Assembly (NCBI GenBank): GCA_018260375.1
Contig: JAGLBF010000001.1
Location: forward strand, 42,487 to 75,202
Source of the DNA: Deinococcus sp.
GTDB lineage: Bacteria > Deinococcota > Deinococci > Deinococcales > Deinococcaceae
DNA: 32,716 nucleotides
Reading direction: 5' to 3'
Positions 7,959 to 14,680 of this stretch are shown here, piece by piece (the stretch's first letter is position 1; every line of letters begins with the position of its first letter). The notes under the pieces are model-generated. The model ran no database searches. It was not told the origin of the DNA and saw nothing but the letters and a program-made list of their open reading frames with translations. A program made the position numbers and the translations under genes.

Positions 7959-7988
7959 ATTCTACTTTATTTCTCATCCCGCACACAA
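7959..7988 (-). promoter_or_regulatory. Sigma70-type promoter of the SLH/collagen-like gene
   Basis: On the minus strand, TTGTGT (7983-7988) and TAGAAT (7959-7964) are separated by 18 bases. Transcription would begin near 7952, giving a leader of about 65 bases that carries the GGAG ribosome binding site. Confidence 0.65.
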
Positions 7989-8357
7989 CTCTACAGCTAC
8001 GTTTTTTCAAATCACTTTGTCTCAAACCACACCTTTTAAGTATGAAAGTCTTGTAAATGCTTTCTTTACCTCATCGTCATCTAGGCGTCAGCTACAGTGT
8101 TTTATCAGCGCCAGGACGCGCTCATACGCATTCCGATTACATCAGGTCATTTCTGATTTCATGAGGGCGGAGGCGAGTGGGAGAAGATACGGCTTTGCTG
8201 ATATGGAAGTACAGTAACAAGGGCGCCACCTACGGTTTTGTAGCGCCAAAGGCGTACTTTTTCCTGCGCCTGTTGGCCTTTTTCACCCTGTGTTTCGCTG
8301 AGATTCAATCAGGCTCTCTATCAGCTACCTTGTAACTGACTGTGTGTGAACAATGAA
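7989..8357. other. Gene-free stretch with repeat copy R4
   Basis: About 370 bases between the SLH/collagen-like gene promoter and the osmC promoter. It holds repeat copy R4 (8124-8215). Next is a GC-rich segment with imperfect inverted GGCGC/GCGCC pieces (8220-8275), then AT-rich sequence. A 66-codon reading frame at 8017-8217 is mostly repeat and I do not regard it as a gene. Confidence 0.5.
8124..8215 (+). repeat. Dispersed MITE-like repeat, copy R4 (truncated)
   Basis: Left end ATACGCATTCCGATTAC, head hairpin with arms ATCAG and CTGAT, and the block GAGGGCGGAGGCGAGTGGGA followed by AGATACGGCTTTGCTGATATGGA. It stops after GTACAG without the usual tail. Confidence 0.7.
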
Positions 8358-8386
8358 TTGAGTTTATTAAAGACCCAATTTATAAC
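8358..8386 (+). promoter_or_regulatory. Sigma70-type promoter of the OsmC-family gene
   Basis: TTGAGT (8358-8363), a 17-base spacer and TATAAC (8381-8386) give a good housekeeping promoter. The start point would be near 8393, about 35 bases before the ATG. Confidence 0.6.
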
Positions 8387-8427
8387 CCTTTCATGCTAAT
8401 GGGGGAAAGACAGTATCTTATAAGGCC

Positions 8428-8865
8428 ATGACCATTGAACGTAAGGCAACGGCCCGCTGGAGCGGTGACCTCAAAACAGGTAAAGGCAATCTCAGCACCC
8501 AAAGCGGCGCGCTGCAAGAGCAGGTCTATTCATTCCAAACGCGTTTTGAACATGAGCAAGGCACCAACCCTGAAGAGTTGCTTGCCGCCGCCCACGCGGG
8601 CTGCTTTACCATGCAACTGTCGGCGCTGCTCGCCAACGAAGGCCACCCCGCCCGCCTGCTCTCCACCGAAGCCACCTGCATCATGGAGCCTGATGGCAGC
8701 GGTTTTAAGATTGCCAAAATGGTGCTGAAGGTTCACGGCTCAGTAGATACCCTTGACCAGAGTGGTTTTGAAGCTCAGGTCGTGAAAGCTGCCGAAATTT
8801 GCCCGCTGAGTAAAGTGATGGCAGGCAACGTGCAGGTTGAGCACGAAGCAGTCTTAGAGAACTGA
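8428..8865 (+). CDS. OsmC/Ohr-family thiol peroxidase
   Basis: 145-residue cytoplasmic protein of the OsmC/Ohr family, which reduces organic hydroperoxides with two redox Cys. The N-terminal strand segment ARWSGDLKTGKG, the helix AAAHAGCFTMQLS holding Cys59 and the AAEICPLSKVM motif holding Cys125 match the OsmC subgroup (E. coli OsmC/YhfA-like spacing) more than Ohr. A third Cys at 84 is probably not catalytic. It is monocistronic: it has its own promoter, and a hairpin with a T-tract follows its stop. No MarR/OhrR regulator is adjacent. A role in peroxide defence fits a stress-tolerant genus but the substrate is inferred from the family. Confidence 0.9.
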   Translation: MTIERKATARWSGDLKTGKGNLSTQSGALQEQVYSFQTRFEHEQGTNPEELLAAAHAGCFTMQLSALLANEGHPARLLSTEATCIMEPDGSGFKIAKMVLKVHGSVDTLDQSGFEAQVVKAAEICPLSKVMAGNVQVEHEAVLEN

Positions 8866-8881
8866 GCAAGGTGGTACGTTA

Positions 8882-8921
8882 TACGGACTTCGTGATTTTA
8901 AGCGTAGTCCGTAGTTTTTTT
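8882..8921 (+). terminator. Rho-independent terminator after osmC, built from a repeat end
   Basis: Perfect 8-bp stem TACGGACT (8882-8889) with AGTCCGTA (8906-8913), a 16-base loop, then G and seven T. The stem sequence is the terminal motif of the dispersed repeat family, so the terminator appears to derive from an element. Confidence 0.75.
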
Positions 8922-8967
8922 GCTTGCCTCTGCCCTCATTACATCAGGTCGTTTCTGATTGAATCGC
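8922..8967. repeat. Dispersed repeat fragment, copy R5
   Basis: Read on the minus strand after the terminator, this holds pieces of the family (CTCTGCCCTCATTACATCAG and GTCGTTTCTGAT), but without a full set of ends. It sits directly beside R6. Confidence 0.5.
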
Positions 8968-8973
8968 CGTGCG

Positions 8974-9045
8974 TATTATACGGATTCCGATTGATTTGGC
9001 GTACTTCCGAATCAATCCGAGCGGATGCGAGCGCACTCCGTATTA
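8974..9045 (+). repeat. Dispersed MITE-like repeat, copy R6 (short internal deletion form)
   Basis: About 72 bp: TATTATACGGATTCCG at the left, the GATTGATT/AATCAATC hairpin, GAGCGGATGCGAG, then directly the right end CTCCGTATTA. The last three bases (9043-9045) are the stop codon of the minus-strand HExxH/VWA gene. Confidence 0.85.
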
Positions 9046-10173
9046 CACCTCATCTTCTAGCCGCAATACGTCGCCGAAGGGAAAACCTTCATCTTCCAGA
9101 CCGCCTGGAGGAACCACCCACAGCACGGGACAGCGCGGGGGCAACTCAGGAAAGTCGCCGTAGCCGTCGCTGAGGTAAATAGCCACATCAGGCTCGTCTT
9201 CACTCACTTTGGCAAAAAAGGGCCGAAAGTCGGTGCCACCCCCGCCTTGCGGCGTAGGGATAGAGCCTCCTGGCTGCAACTCGTAGGGGCCATAGAGTTC
9301 GGTGTCTGCGTAGTACAAAGTAGCGTGCACATGGGGGTAGGCACCCAGCACGCCCTGTACCTCGCCCACCAGCGCCTGCACCGCGTCTTCGTCTACGCTG
9401 CCTGAGGTATCTACGGCGATGGTGGCCCGTAGGGACTCGTCATCCAGCGCTTCTAAGTACAAGCCGCGCCCCACAAAGCGCCGGTCAAAGCCGCCAAAAT
9501 CTACAGGGGTTCGGGCCAAAAAGCGCCACAGTTGGCTTTTCCAGTCTAGACGGGCGGGGGTCAGCCGAAGAAGGTCACGGTGCAAGCCCAGCGGGTCGCT
9601 GCCTTTGCCCTGCATGGCCTCAATGCTGCGGGCCTGGGCGAGGGCCTGCGTCCAGTGGCGGTTGTCAGGCTTGCTCTGGCTGTTGCCGGGGGCGTCGCTG
9701 GGGGGGCCTTCGAGCAGGTCGTCGTCACCGTCGGCAGTGTCACCGTCGCTTTCTTCAAGCACGCTGTAGATCTCTTCTACGCTCAGCCGCTCCAGGTGGT
9801 CGTCACGCGTCGCGTCTGGTGGCAGCGGTAGGCCAGAGGTGGCGACGAGTCCGTTGACCACCAGGTTGGCGGCGCGGTTCCACTTCTTTTTTTCGCGCGG
9901 GCCTTTGCGCTGCACATGTGACAGCGCGGCGTGCAGCACCTCGTGCAGCAGCAGCGCGTCAAACTGTTCGGGGGGCAGGGTAGAGGCCACTTCGGGGTTG
10001 ACATACACCCGCTCGCCGTCGGTGGCAGCTAGGGGAATTTCGCGGCTGGGGACGATGTCGGCGTGCAGCAACAAGGTAGCAAAAAAAGCGCTTTTGCCGC
10101 GTAGCCGCAGCCGTGCGCCCGACACCAGTTGGCTAAGCTGTTGGTTGGCCGAGTGGTGCTCAGGACTGCTCAC
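9043..10173 (-). CDS. DUF2201-type protein: HExxH metallopeptidase-like domain plus VWA-like domain
   Basis: 376-residue soluble protein. The N-terminal half has a zinc-protease-like motif HEVLH (77-81) followed by another His at 86, and AANLVVN about 20 residues later, as in the putative metallopeptidase domain of the DUF2201 family. An acidic linker (about 140-165) leads to a VWA-like domain with a complete MIDAS: DTSGS (255-259), Thr in GGGTDF (314) and Asp in YLSDGYGD (336). VWA proteins of this kind pair with MoxR-type AAA+ ATPases, and here the ATPase gene lies 3 bases upstream, so the two proteins probably form a complex. The GTG start at 10173 relies on this coupling. The stop codon lies inside repeat R6. 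The substrate is unknown. Confidence 0.85.
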   Translation of the reverse strand: MSSPEHHSANQQLSQLVSGARLRLRGKSAFFATLLLHADIVPSREIPLAATDGERVYVNPEVASTLPPEQFDALLLHEVLHAALSHVQRKGPREKKKWNRAANLVVNGLVATSGLPLPPDATRDDHLERLSVEEIYSVLEESDGDTADGDDDLLEGPPSDAPGNSQSKPDNRHWTQALAQARSIEAMQGKGSDPLGLHRDLLRLTPARLDWKSQLWRFLARTPVDFGGFDRRFVGRGLYLEALDDESLRATIAVDTSGSVDEDAVQALVGEVQGVLGAYPHVHATLYYADTELYGPYELQPGGSIPTPQGGGGTDFRPFFAKVSEDEPDVAIYLSDGYGDFPELPPRCPVLWVVPPGGLEDEGFPFGDVLRLEDEV

Positions 10174-10176
10174 AGC

Positions 10177-11184
10177 TCAGCCTCCAGCCAGGCTGAGCGC
10201 CCCCTGAATGCGCTCGGCTACAGCTGGGTCGCGCTGCATCAGGCCTACTAGGTCAGCCAGTTGACCTATGGCCTGAAATTTGCTGACCAGGGTCGCGACG
10301 TACAGTTGTAGCCACTCGGCCCCCGCGTGCTCACCCAGCCAGATAAAGGCGTGGTAGGCTTCGTCGGCATTTTGGGCGCGGGAAGCCAAACCAACCACAG
10401 CGGCGTAGCGCACACTGGCTTCGTCGGGTAGCTTCAGGCTGGTGTTTTGCCCGCGCAGCACGCTGTCTAGGTCAGGGAGCTGCTCATAAAGCCGCACAAA
10501 GGCCATAAACTCGGCGGCAGCAGCCTCACCGATGGCGGGGGAGACTTCTAACCCGGCAGTGAGTAACCTTGAGGCCATTTCCCAGGCGCGGGGGCTGGGC
10601 CAGGCGGGTTGGGTGGGGTCTAGGCGGTGGAGCAGTTCGGGTCTAAAGGTCAAAAAGGCAATGGTGTGTTCGTGTAGGCCCCGGCCCAGCGCGTAGCTGC
10701 GCCAGGAGTCAAAGTCGGCACGCACGCTGAGGTGCAAAAAGCGGTTGGCAAGGGGCGCGGGCATGTCAAATACGCTGGCGCGGTCTTCTTTGCGGTTGCC
10801 CGCTGCCCACACAAACCAGCCGTCTGGCAGTTCGTAGCTGCCCACTTTGCGGTCCAAAATCAGTTGCTGGGCCATGCCCTGCATGGTGGGCGGGGCCATA
10901 TTGACTTCGTCGAGAAACAAAATACCTTGGCCGCTCCTGGGTAAAAATTCAGGCGGAAACCACTTGGACACGCCGTCCTCGGCTACGGGCAGGCCGCGCA
11001 GGTCAGTGGGGGCAAGTTGCGAGAGGCGCACGTCAACAAAACCAAGGTCGTGCGCGGCGGCGAGCTGGGCCACAATGCTGCTTTTCCCCACTCCAGGTGG
11101 CCCCCAGATCATGGTAGACAGGGGCAATTGGTGGCTGATGAGGGCGCTGAGGTAGCGGGTCAGTTCGGCAGGAGTAAGCGACAC
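10177..11184 (-). CDS. MoxR-type AAA+ ATPase
   Basis: 335-residue ATPase. Walker A is GPPGVGKS (28-35), Walker B ILFLDEVN (88-95), sensor 1 AAGNR (127-131), and the arginine-finger region PLANRF (about 144-149). The N-terminal half is the AAA+ core and the C-terminal half a helical lid. MoxR proteins act as chaperone-like motors that load metals or activate partner complexes through VWA proteins, and the VWA gene follows after 3 bases. The GTG start at 11184 is supported by TATCAT exactly seven bases upstream and by CTGACC 18 bases before that. Which target the pair remodels cannot be deduced. The divergent neighbour is femX. Confidence 0.9.
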   Translation of the reverse strand: MSLTPAELTRYLSALISHQLPLSTMIWGPPGVGKSSIVAQLAAAHDLGFVDVRLSQLAPTDLRGLPVAEDGVSKWFPPEFLPRSGQGILFLDEVNMAPPTMQGMAQQLILDRKVGSYELPDGWFVWAAGNRKEDRASVFDMPAPLANRFLHLSVRADFDSWRSYALGRGLHEHTIAFLTFRPELLHRLDPTQPAWPSPRAWEMASRLLTAGLEVSPAIGEAAAAEFMAFVRLYEQLPDLDSVLRGQNTSLKLPDEASVRYAAVVGLASRAQNADEAYHAFIWLGEHAGAEWLQLYVATLVSKFQAIGQLADLVGLMQRDPAVAERIQGALSLAGG

Positions 11185-11191
11185 GATACTG

Positions 11192-11221
11192 ATGATAGAC
11201 CTTACCGGGGGCCGTGGTCAG
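11192..11221 (-). promoter_or_regulatory. Leaderless promoter of the MoxR-VWA operon
   Basis: On the minus strand, CTGACC (11216-11221), an 18-base spacer, TATCAT (11192-11197), then seven bases to the GTG start. One of the clearest leaderless promoters in the window. Confidence 0.6.
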
Positions 11222-11343
11222 CCCTTGCCATAGGCATATCGGCAGACAGCAGGCGGGTAGGGCCGCGACCTTGCGCTGCCTGCGCGTCTACTGCGCTTTT
11301 TCTACCAGTTGCCCTGTGGCCTCTACCCGCCAGTATGCCCGTG

Positions 11344-11349
11344 TAGAAT
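11344..11349 (+). promoter_or_regulatory. Leaderless -10 box of femX
   Basis: TAGAAT followed by six bases and the ATG at 11356. No Shine-Dalgarno is present. Confidence 0.55.
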
Positions 11350-11355
11350 GCGGCA

Positions 11356-12441
11356 ATGTCTCTTGTTCAAGCCCCCCTTCAGCCTCTTCGCCTTCAAGAA
11401 CTACATGACCCGCACGCTTATGACGCGGTGGTCAGCCGCATGCCCATAACCAGTTCTTTGCAAGGCTGGGGCTACGGTGAAGCGCGCCGGGTGCTGGGGC
11501 AAGAGCCCAGGCGCTACCTGATACAGCGCGGTGACGACACGGTGGGCGCACTGCAACTGCTGCGCAAGCGTCTCATTCCTGGGCTGAATGTGCTCTACGC
11601 GCCGCGCGGCCCTGCGCTGAGCGACATCAATATACTCAGTGAACTCGCCGCGCCGCTGCGCCGAGTGGCCCGCCCCACCGACACCCTGCTCAAACTAGAG
11701 CCGCCCTTTGCTCGCCCCGCCCACCTTATCCCTGAGTACCTGGGGCCGTTTAAACGGGTAGAGGCCGACCAGCCTGAACACACCATCGTCGTCGATCTGC
11801 GTCAGGACGAAAAAACCTTGCTTGCCAAGCTGCACAGTATGGCGCGGCGCAACGTCAAAACTGCCCAGAAAAACGGGGTAGAAGTGGTGACAGGCCGCGA
11901 AGACCTTTTTGAAGAATTCTGGGAGATTTTTAGCGCCACCAACGAGCGCGCCCAGCTAGGAGCCTTTCCCAGGGCGTATTACCAGACCATGCTGCGCGAG
12001 GGGGCCATGTACGGCGGCGACTGTTACATCGTGCTGGCACGCCATGAGGGCCGTGCGCTGGCGGGGGGGTTCTTTTTGGCGATGGGCGGCAGCACCGATT
12101 ACCTCTTTGGCGGCAGCGTCAAGGATGACCGCCCAGGCGTTGACGGCGCTGAACGCAAAGATGCCCGCGCCCCCACCGCCTTTTATTGGGAGGCGATGCT
12201 CGACGCCAAGGCGCGGGGCTACCATACCTTTGACTTTTGGGGTATACCCAGGCAGCTTGACGAGAGTAAGCACAGCTTTGGTATCTACCGCATGAAAGAA
12301 AACTTTGGCGGCGACAAGGTGTGGTTTCCGGCGTATGAGCTGCCGCTTAGCCCTGCCGCGCCACTGATAGAAAAGGCGCTGCGCTGGCGCAAAACCCAGA
12401 ACAACATCCGCAAGCGTGGCGTGGCTGAGGATGTCCTGTGA
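11356..12441 (+). CDS. FemX/FemAB-family peptidoglycan bridge aminoacyltransferase
   Basis: 361-residue protein of the FemABX group (GNAT-like fold, aminoacyl-tRNA dependent), which builds interpeptide bridges on lipid II at the cytoplasmic face. Family signatures include an N-terminal SSLQGWGYGEA segment, KLHSMARRNVKTAQK with the following Gly-Val, the helix SATNERAQLGAFP, an LAGGFFLAMG strand, LFGGS, and the C-terminal YHTFDFWGIP with GIYRMKENFGGD. Deinococcus peptidoglycan carries ornithine with a glycine bridge, so glycyl transfer is the likely reaction; that is inference from the genus. Only one Fem homologue is seen here. It overlaps the next gene by 4 bases (GTGA), so the two are translated together. 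Confidence 0.88.
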   Translation: MSLVQAPLQPLRLQELHDPHAYDAVVSRMPITSSLQGWGYGEARRVLGQEPRRYLIQRGDDTVGALQLLRKRLIPGLNVLYAPRGPALSDINILSELAAPLRRVARPTDTLLKLEPPFARPAHLIPEYLGPFKRVEADQPEHTIVVDLRQDEKTLLAKLHSMARRNVKTAQKNGVEVVTGREDLFEEFWEIFSATNERAQLGAFPRAYYQTMLREGAMYGGDCYIVLARHEGRALAGGFFLAMGGSTDYLFGGSVKDDRPGVDGAERKDARAPTAFYWEAMLDAKARGYHTFDFWGIPRQLDESKHSFGIYRMKENFGGDKVWFPAYELPLSPAAPLIEKALRWRKTQNNIRKRGVAEDVL

Positions 12442-13241
12442 CCTACCGCCACCTGCCTCCTGGGGCTCCGCGCAAAGCGGGAGGCGAAAGTCCTATCGCC
12501 CTGCTCGGTTACCCACCCGAAATAGCAAGCGCCCTGCGCGACAGCGGCATCGTGGCACTGGGCCTACCGGGTGCGCCACTGGACGAGGTGCTCGCCGCCT
12601 GTGAGACTCTGGGCTTTTTGGGGGCGCTGATCCATGCGGACGTGCAAGAAAGTCTGGCCCCCCACCTCTACCTTGACCCCGATGCTAGGCGAGCGGGGCG
12701 CGCTGACGCGGTGGCCTTTACAGGCGGGCCACGCGGCACGTACACCGCACCTGAAGCGCTGCTAGACGCCCTACAGCAGCGCGGCTACACGGGGCGCAGT
12801 GCCAGCGCCATGCTGATAGGCCGCGCCCATGACCTGCAAGTGGGGCTGGGGCTCGCACGGCTGGGCTTTCGGTCGGTGACGGTGGTTGCCAGCAATCGCC
12901 CGCTGGCTGAGCAGGTGCTGCGGGGCTTTCCCGCAGGGGTGGCGGCCTACGCCCTGAGCCGCGATGACCGCGCCGTGCAGAGCCTCGCCGAGCGCTGTGA
13001 ACTGATTGTGCTGACAGGCGGAAGAATGCCACTGGGCGTACTGCAACCCTTTCACACCGTCATTGACCTAACAGGCCACGCAGGGCCGCTGATAGAGCAA
13101 TCGGGCAGCACCGAGCTGCGCCTGCCAGACTTTCCGCTGCGGGTACTGTCGCGCCAGCTTGAACATGTCACAGGCCAGCGCATACGCCCAGAGCTGTTAG
13201 AGACGGTGGCGCGGCTGCTGACGGCGGGGCAAAGAATCTGA
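12438..13241 (+). CDS. Divergent AroE (shikimate dehydrogenase)-like protein
   Basis: 267-residue protein with a two-domain layout like AroE: an N-terminal substrate-binding-like part (ALLGYPPEIASALRDSG, GALIHADVQESLAPHL, then DAVAFTGG and a GTYTAPEALLDAL segment), and a Rossmann-like part from about residue 115 (SAMLIGRAHDLQVGLGLARLG, TVVASNR, LIVLTGGRMPLG, VIDLTG). The usual GxGGxx(A/S) cofactor loop is replaced by GRAHDLQ. The conserved Lys and Asp of true shikimate dehydrogenases are not obvious, so activity is doubtful. The GTG start overlaps the femX stop by 4 bases, linking it to cell-wall bridge synthesis or to a shared transcript only. The homology call is from recognition of motif order and should be treated as tentative. 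Confidence 0.55.
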   Translation: MTYRHLPPGAPRKAGGESPIALLGYPPEIASALRDSGIVALGLPGAPLDEVLAACETLGFLGALIHADVQESLAPHLYLDPDARRAGRADAVAFTGGPRGTYTAPEALLDALQQRGYTGRSASAMLIGRAHDLQVGLGLARLGFRSVTVVASNRPLAEQVLRGFPAGVAAYALSRDDRAVQSLAERCELIVLTGGRMPLGVLQPFHTVIDLTGHAGPLIEQSGSTELRLPDFPLRVLSRQLEHVTGQRIRPELLETVARLLTAGQRI

Positions 13242-13289
13242 GAAAGAACCCTAGAGATTAGGGCTCTGTCAAAAAAACTGGCGGGTTGT

Positions 13290-13338
13290 CATACAGATTC
13301 CGGTTGAGCCTTATACGAACTCTGGTTAAACTCTGTTA
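13290..13338. repeat. Dispersed repeat fragment, copy R10 (degenerate)
   Basis: ATACAGATTCCGGTTGAGCC followed by a TTATACGAACTCTGGTTAAAC-like stretch resembles the left end of the element at 24389 (ATACGGATTCTAACTTGAACC, GTTAAC). It ends on the divIVA stop codon. Confidence 0.4.
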
Positions 13339-14505
13339 AAAATGCTGGTCTTCTATCAACACATCTACCCTGTCGCTGCTGCGCTTGCTGCTTTCCACCG
13401 GTGCGGGGCGCAGAGGCGTGAGGTCTACTTGTAGGCTGGTCATAGGGAGGCGCGTCGCCAGGGCGCTGTCGGGGCTAAGCAGTGCGGGGTTTTCGGGTAA
13501 CAGCTGAGTGTTGGCTGCCTGTGCAAAGGCCTGCGACACGGCGCGGTACTGGGCCATAAAGTTAGCGTACTCGGCGTGGGCGCTGGTCAACCGCCCCGAA
13601 ACCTCGGCGTAGCGTGAGCTAAATTCGCGCTCCAGTTGCCCGCTGCGTTCGCGGGCGCGGGTTTCTAGGGCGTGCTCTTGCTGCTGATAGTGGCGTTCTA
13701 GAGCGGCGCGGCGGGCACTAAAGGTCGCCTCCAGCTCAGTCATGCGGGCGTCATGGCTAGCGAGCGCTTCGCGTTCACGGGTGGTGGCCTGCTCAGCCAG
13801 CAACATAGCCCGCTGCTCCGCTTCTTGCAACATATTGCTCGCCTCGCGCTTGGTCTGCTCGCGCAGTTCGTGGCTGATGCGCTCGGCGGCGACCACTGTA
13901 CGGCGCAGTTCGTCCTCGGCGTTGCGGTAGTGCTCCACCTGCTCCTCTAGCTCATGAATCTTTTGGTACAGCTCGTTGCGCTCCTGCAAGTGGGCTTCAA
14001 GCTGCTGCGATATTTCGCTTAAAAAGAGGTGCACGTCCTCTTTGCGGTAGCCGCGCATAACAGTCGGAAAGCGCCGGTGCAGCGTATCCATGGGTGACAA
14101 CCCCGCCGAGTGAATAACCGGAAAGGCGGGCGTGTGGTTGGTTGAATGCTTTGACCCCGCCACCGCAGGCTTATACTCGCTGAGTTTTTCACGGTGTTCG
14201 GCGAGCTTTTCATTGAATTTGGCGGCTCTGGCTTCGGCCTTGTGCTCCATAGCGGCGCGAGATTGGCGGTCATTGGCCCCCGCACTGCCAGATTCACTGG
14301 GCCTAGAATCACTGAGCCTAGAGTCACCGGGCCTAGAGTCACCGGGCCTAGAATCACTAGCCTGGGGTTCAGCGTGACTGGCAGCGCCAGCATTAGGCAC
14401 ATAGGGTGTAAATTCACTGTCTGCCAAATACCGTCCCAGTGCCGTAGGGCCTTCTGTGGAGGGCTGCGGCGCATGACCAATCATGAAATCGTCTTCTTCG
14501 TGCAT
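13336..14505 (-). CDS. DivIVA-domain protein with long disordered N-terminus
   Basis: About 389 residues from the ATG at 14505 (393 from ATG 14517). I prefer 14505 because GAGGT lies five bases before it. The N-terminal 135 residues are hydrophilic and include a DSRPG/DSRLS repeat. A DivIVA domain follows: LSPMDTLHRRFPTVMRGYRKEDVHLFL (with the basic, hydrophobic membrane-curvature loop region), then a long coiled coil to about residue 325 with frequent Glu/Arg/Gln heptads, and a short C-terminal tail. DivIVA proteins bind negatively curved membrane and place septum or pole factors. Canonical DivIVA starts near its domain, so the 135-residue extension is unusual. The gene lies downstream of a yggS-type gene, an order also common in Firmicutes and Actinobacteria division clusters. 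Confidence 0.82.
   Translation of the reverse strand: MHEEDDFMIGHAPQPSTEGPTALGRYLADSEFTPYVPNAGAASHAEPQASDSRPGDSRPGDSRLSDSRPSESGSAGANDRQSRAAMEHKAEARAAKFNEKLAEHREKLSEYKPAVAGSKHSTNHTPAFPVIHSAGLSPMDTLHRRFPTVMRGYRKEDVHLFLSEISQQLEAHLQERNELYQKIHELEEQVEHYRNAEDELRRTVVAAERISHELREQTKREASNMLQEAEQRAMLLAEQATTREREALASHDARMTELEATFSARRAALERHYQQQEHALETRARERSGQLEREFSSRYAEVSGRLTSAHAEYANFMAQYRAVSQAFAQAANTQLLPENPALLSPDSALATRLPMTSLQVDLTPLRPAPVESSKRSSDRVDVLIEDQHF
14291..14365. repeat. 15-bp tandem repeat inside divIVA
   Basis: Four 15-bp units (14291-14350) of the type GAxTCACTGGGCCTA, plus a partial fifth, encode DSRPG, DSRPG, DSRLS and DSRPS on the minus strand. Two units are identical, suggesting slippage or recent duplication. 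Confidence 0.85.
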
Positions 14506-14539
14506 GGTGGACCTCATTTATGAGATAGGTACAGATAGT

Positions 14540-14593
14540 TATGGTGCACTGTTTAGCTATGGTGCACTGTGTACTTATGATGCACTGTGTAGG
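14540..14593. repeat. Three 18-bp tandem repeats upstream of divIVA
   Basis: Three consecutive units of exactly 18 bp on the plus strand share TATGGTGCACTGT (third unit TATGATGCACTGT). A degenerate fourth lies at 14604-14620. Each has a GTGCAC or TGCA palindromic core. They lie 35-88 bases upstream of the divIVA start. The plus strand is also an open frame of 32 codons (14541-14639) reading M-V/M-H-C repeats. Confidence 0.85.
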
Positions 14594-14601
14594 TATATTA
14601 C

Positions 14602-14607
14602 ATTATA
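14602..14607 (-). promoter_or_regulatory. Possible -10 of divIVA
   Basis: Perfect TATAAT on the minus strand just upstream of the 18-bp repeats, which would then lie in a 5' leader of about 90 bases. No good -35 is seen. Confidence 0.35.
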
Positions 14608-14680
14608 TTGCATTGTACCGTTTTCTTTGTTGCAGATGATGTAGTCATTGGTCAGACTCTTGGTTTCTAATGCTCTGGCG

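Noticed and set aside
8017..8217. 66-codon frame between the SLH/collagen-like gene and osmC
   Set aside because: Its second half is repeat copy R4 and nothing supports expression.
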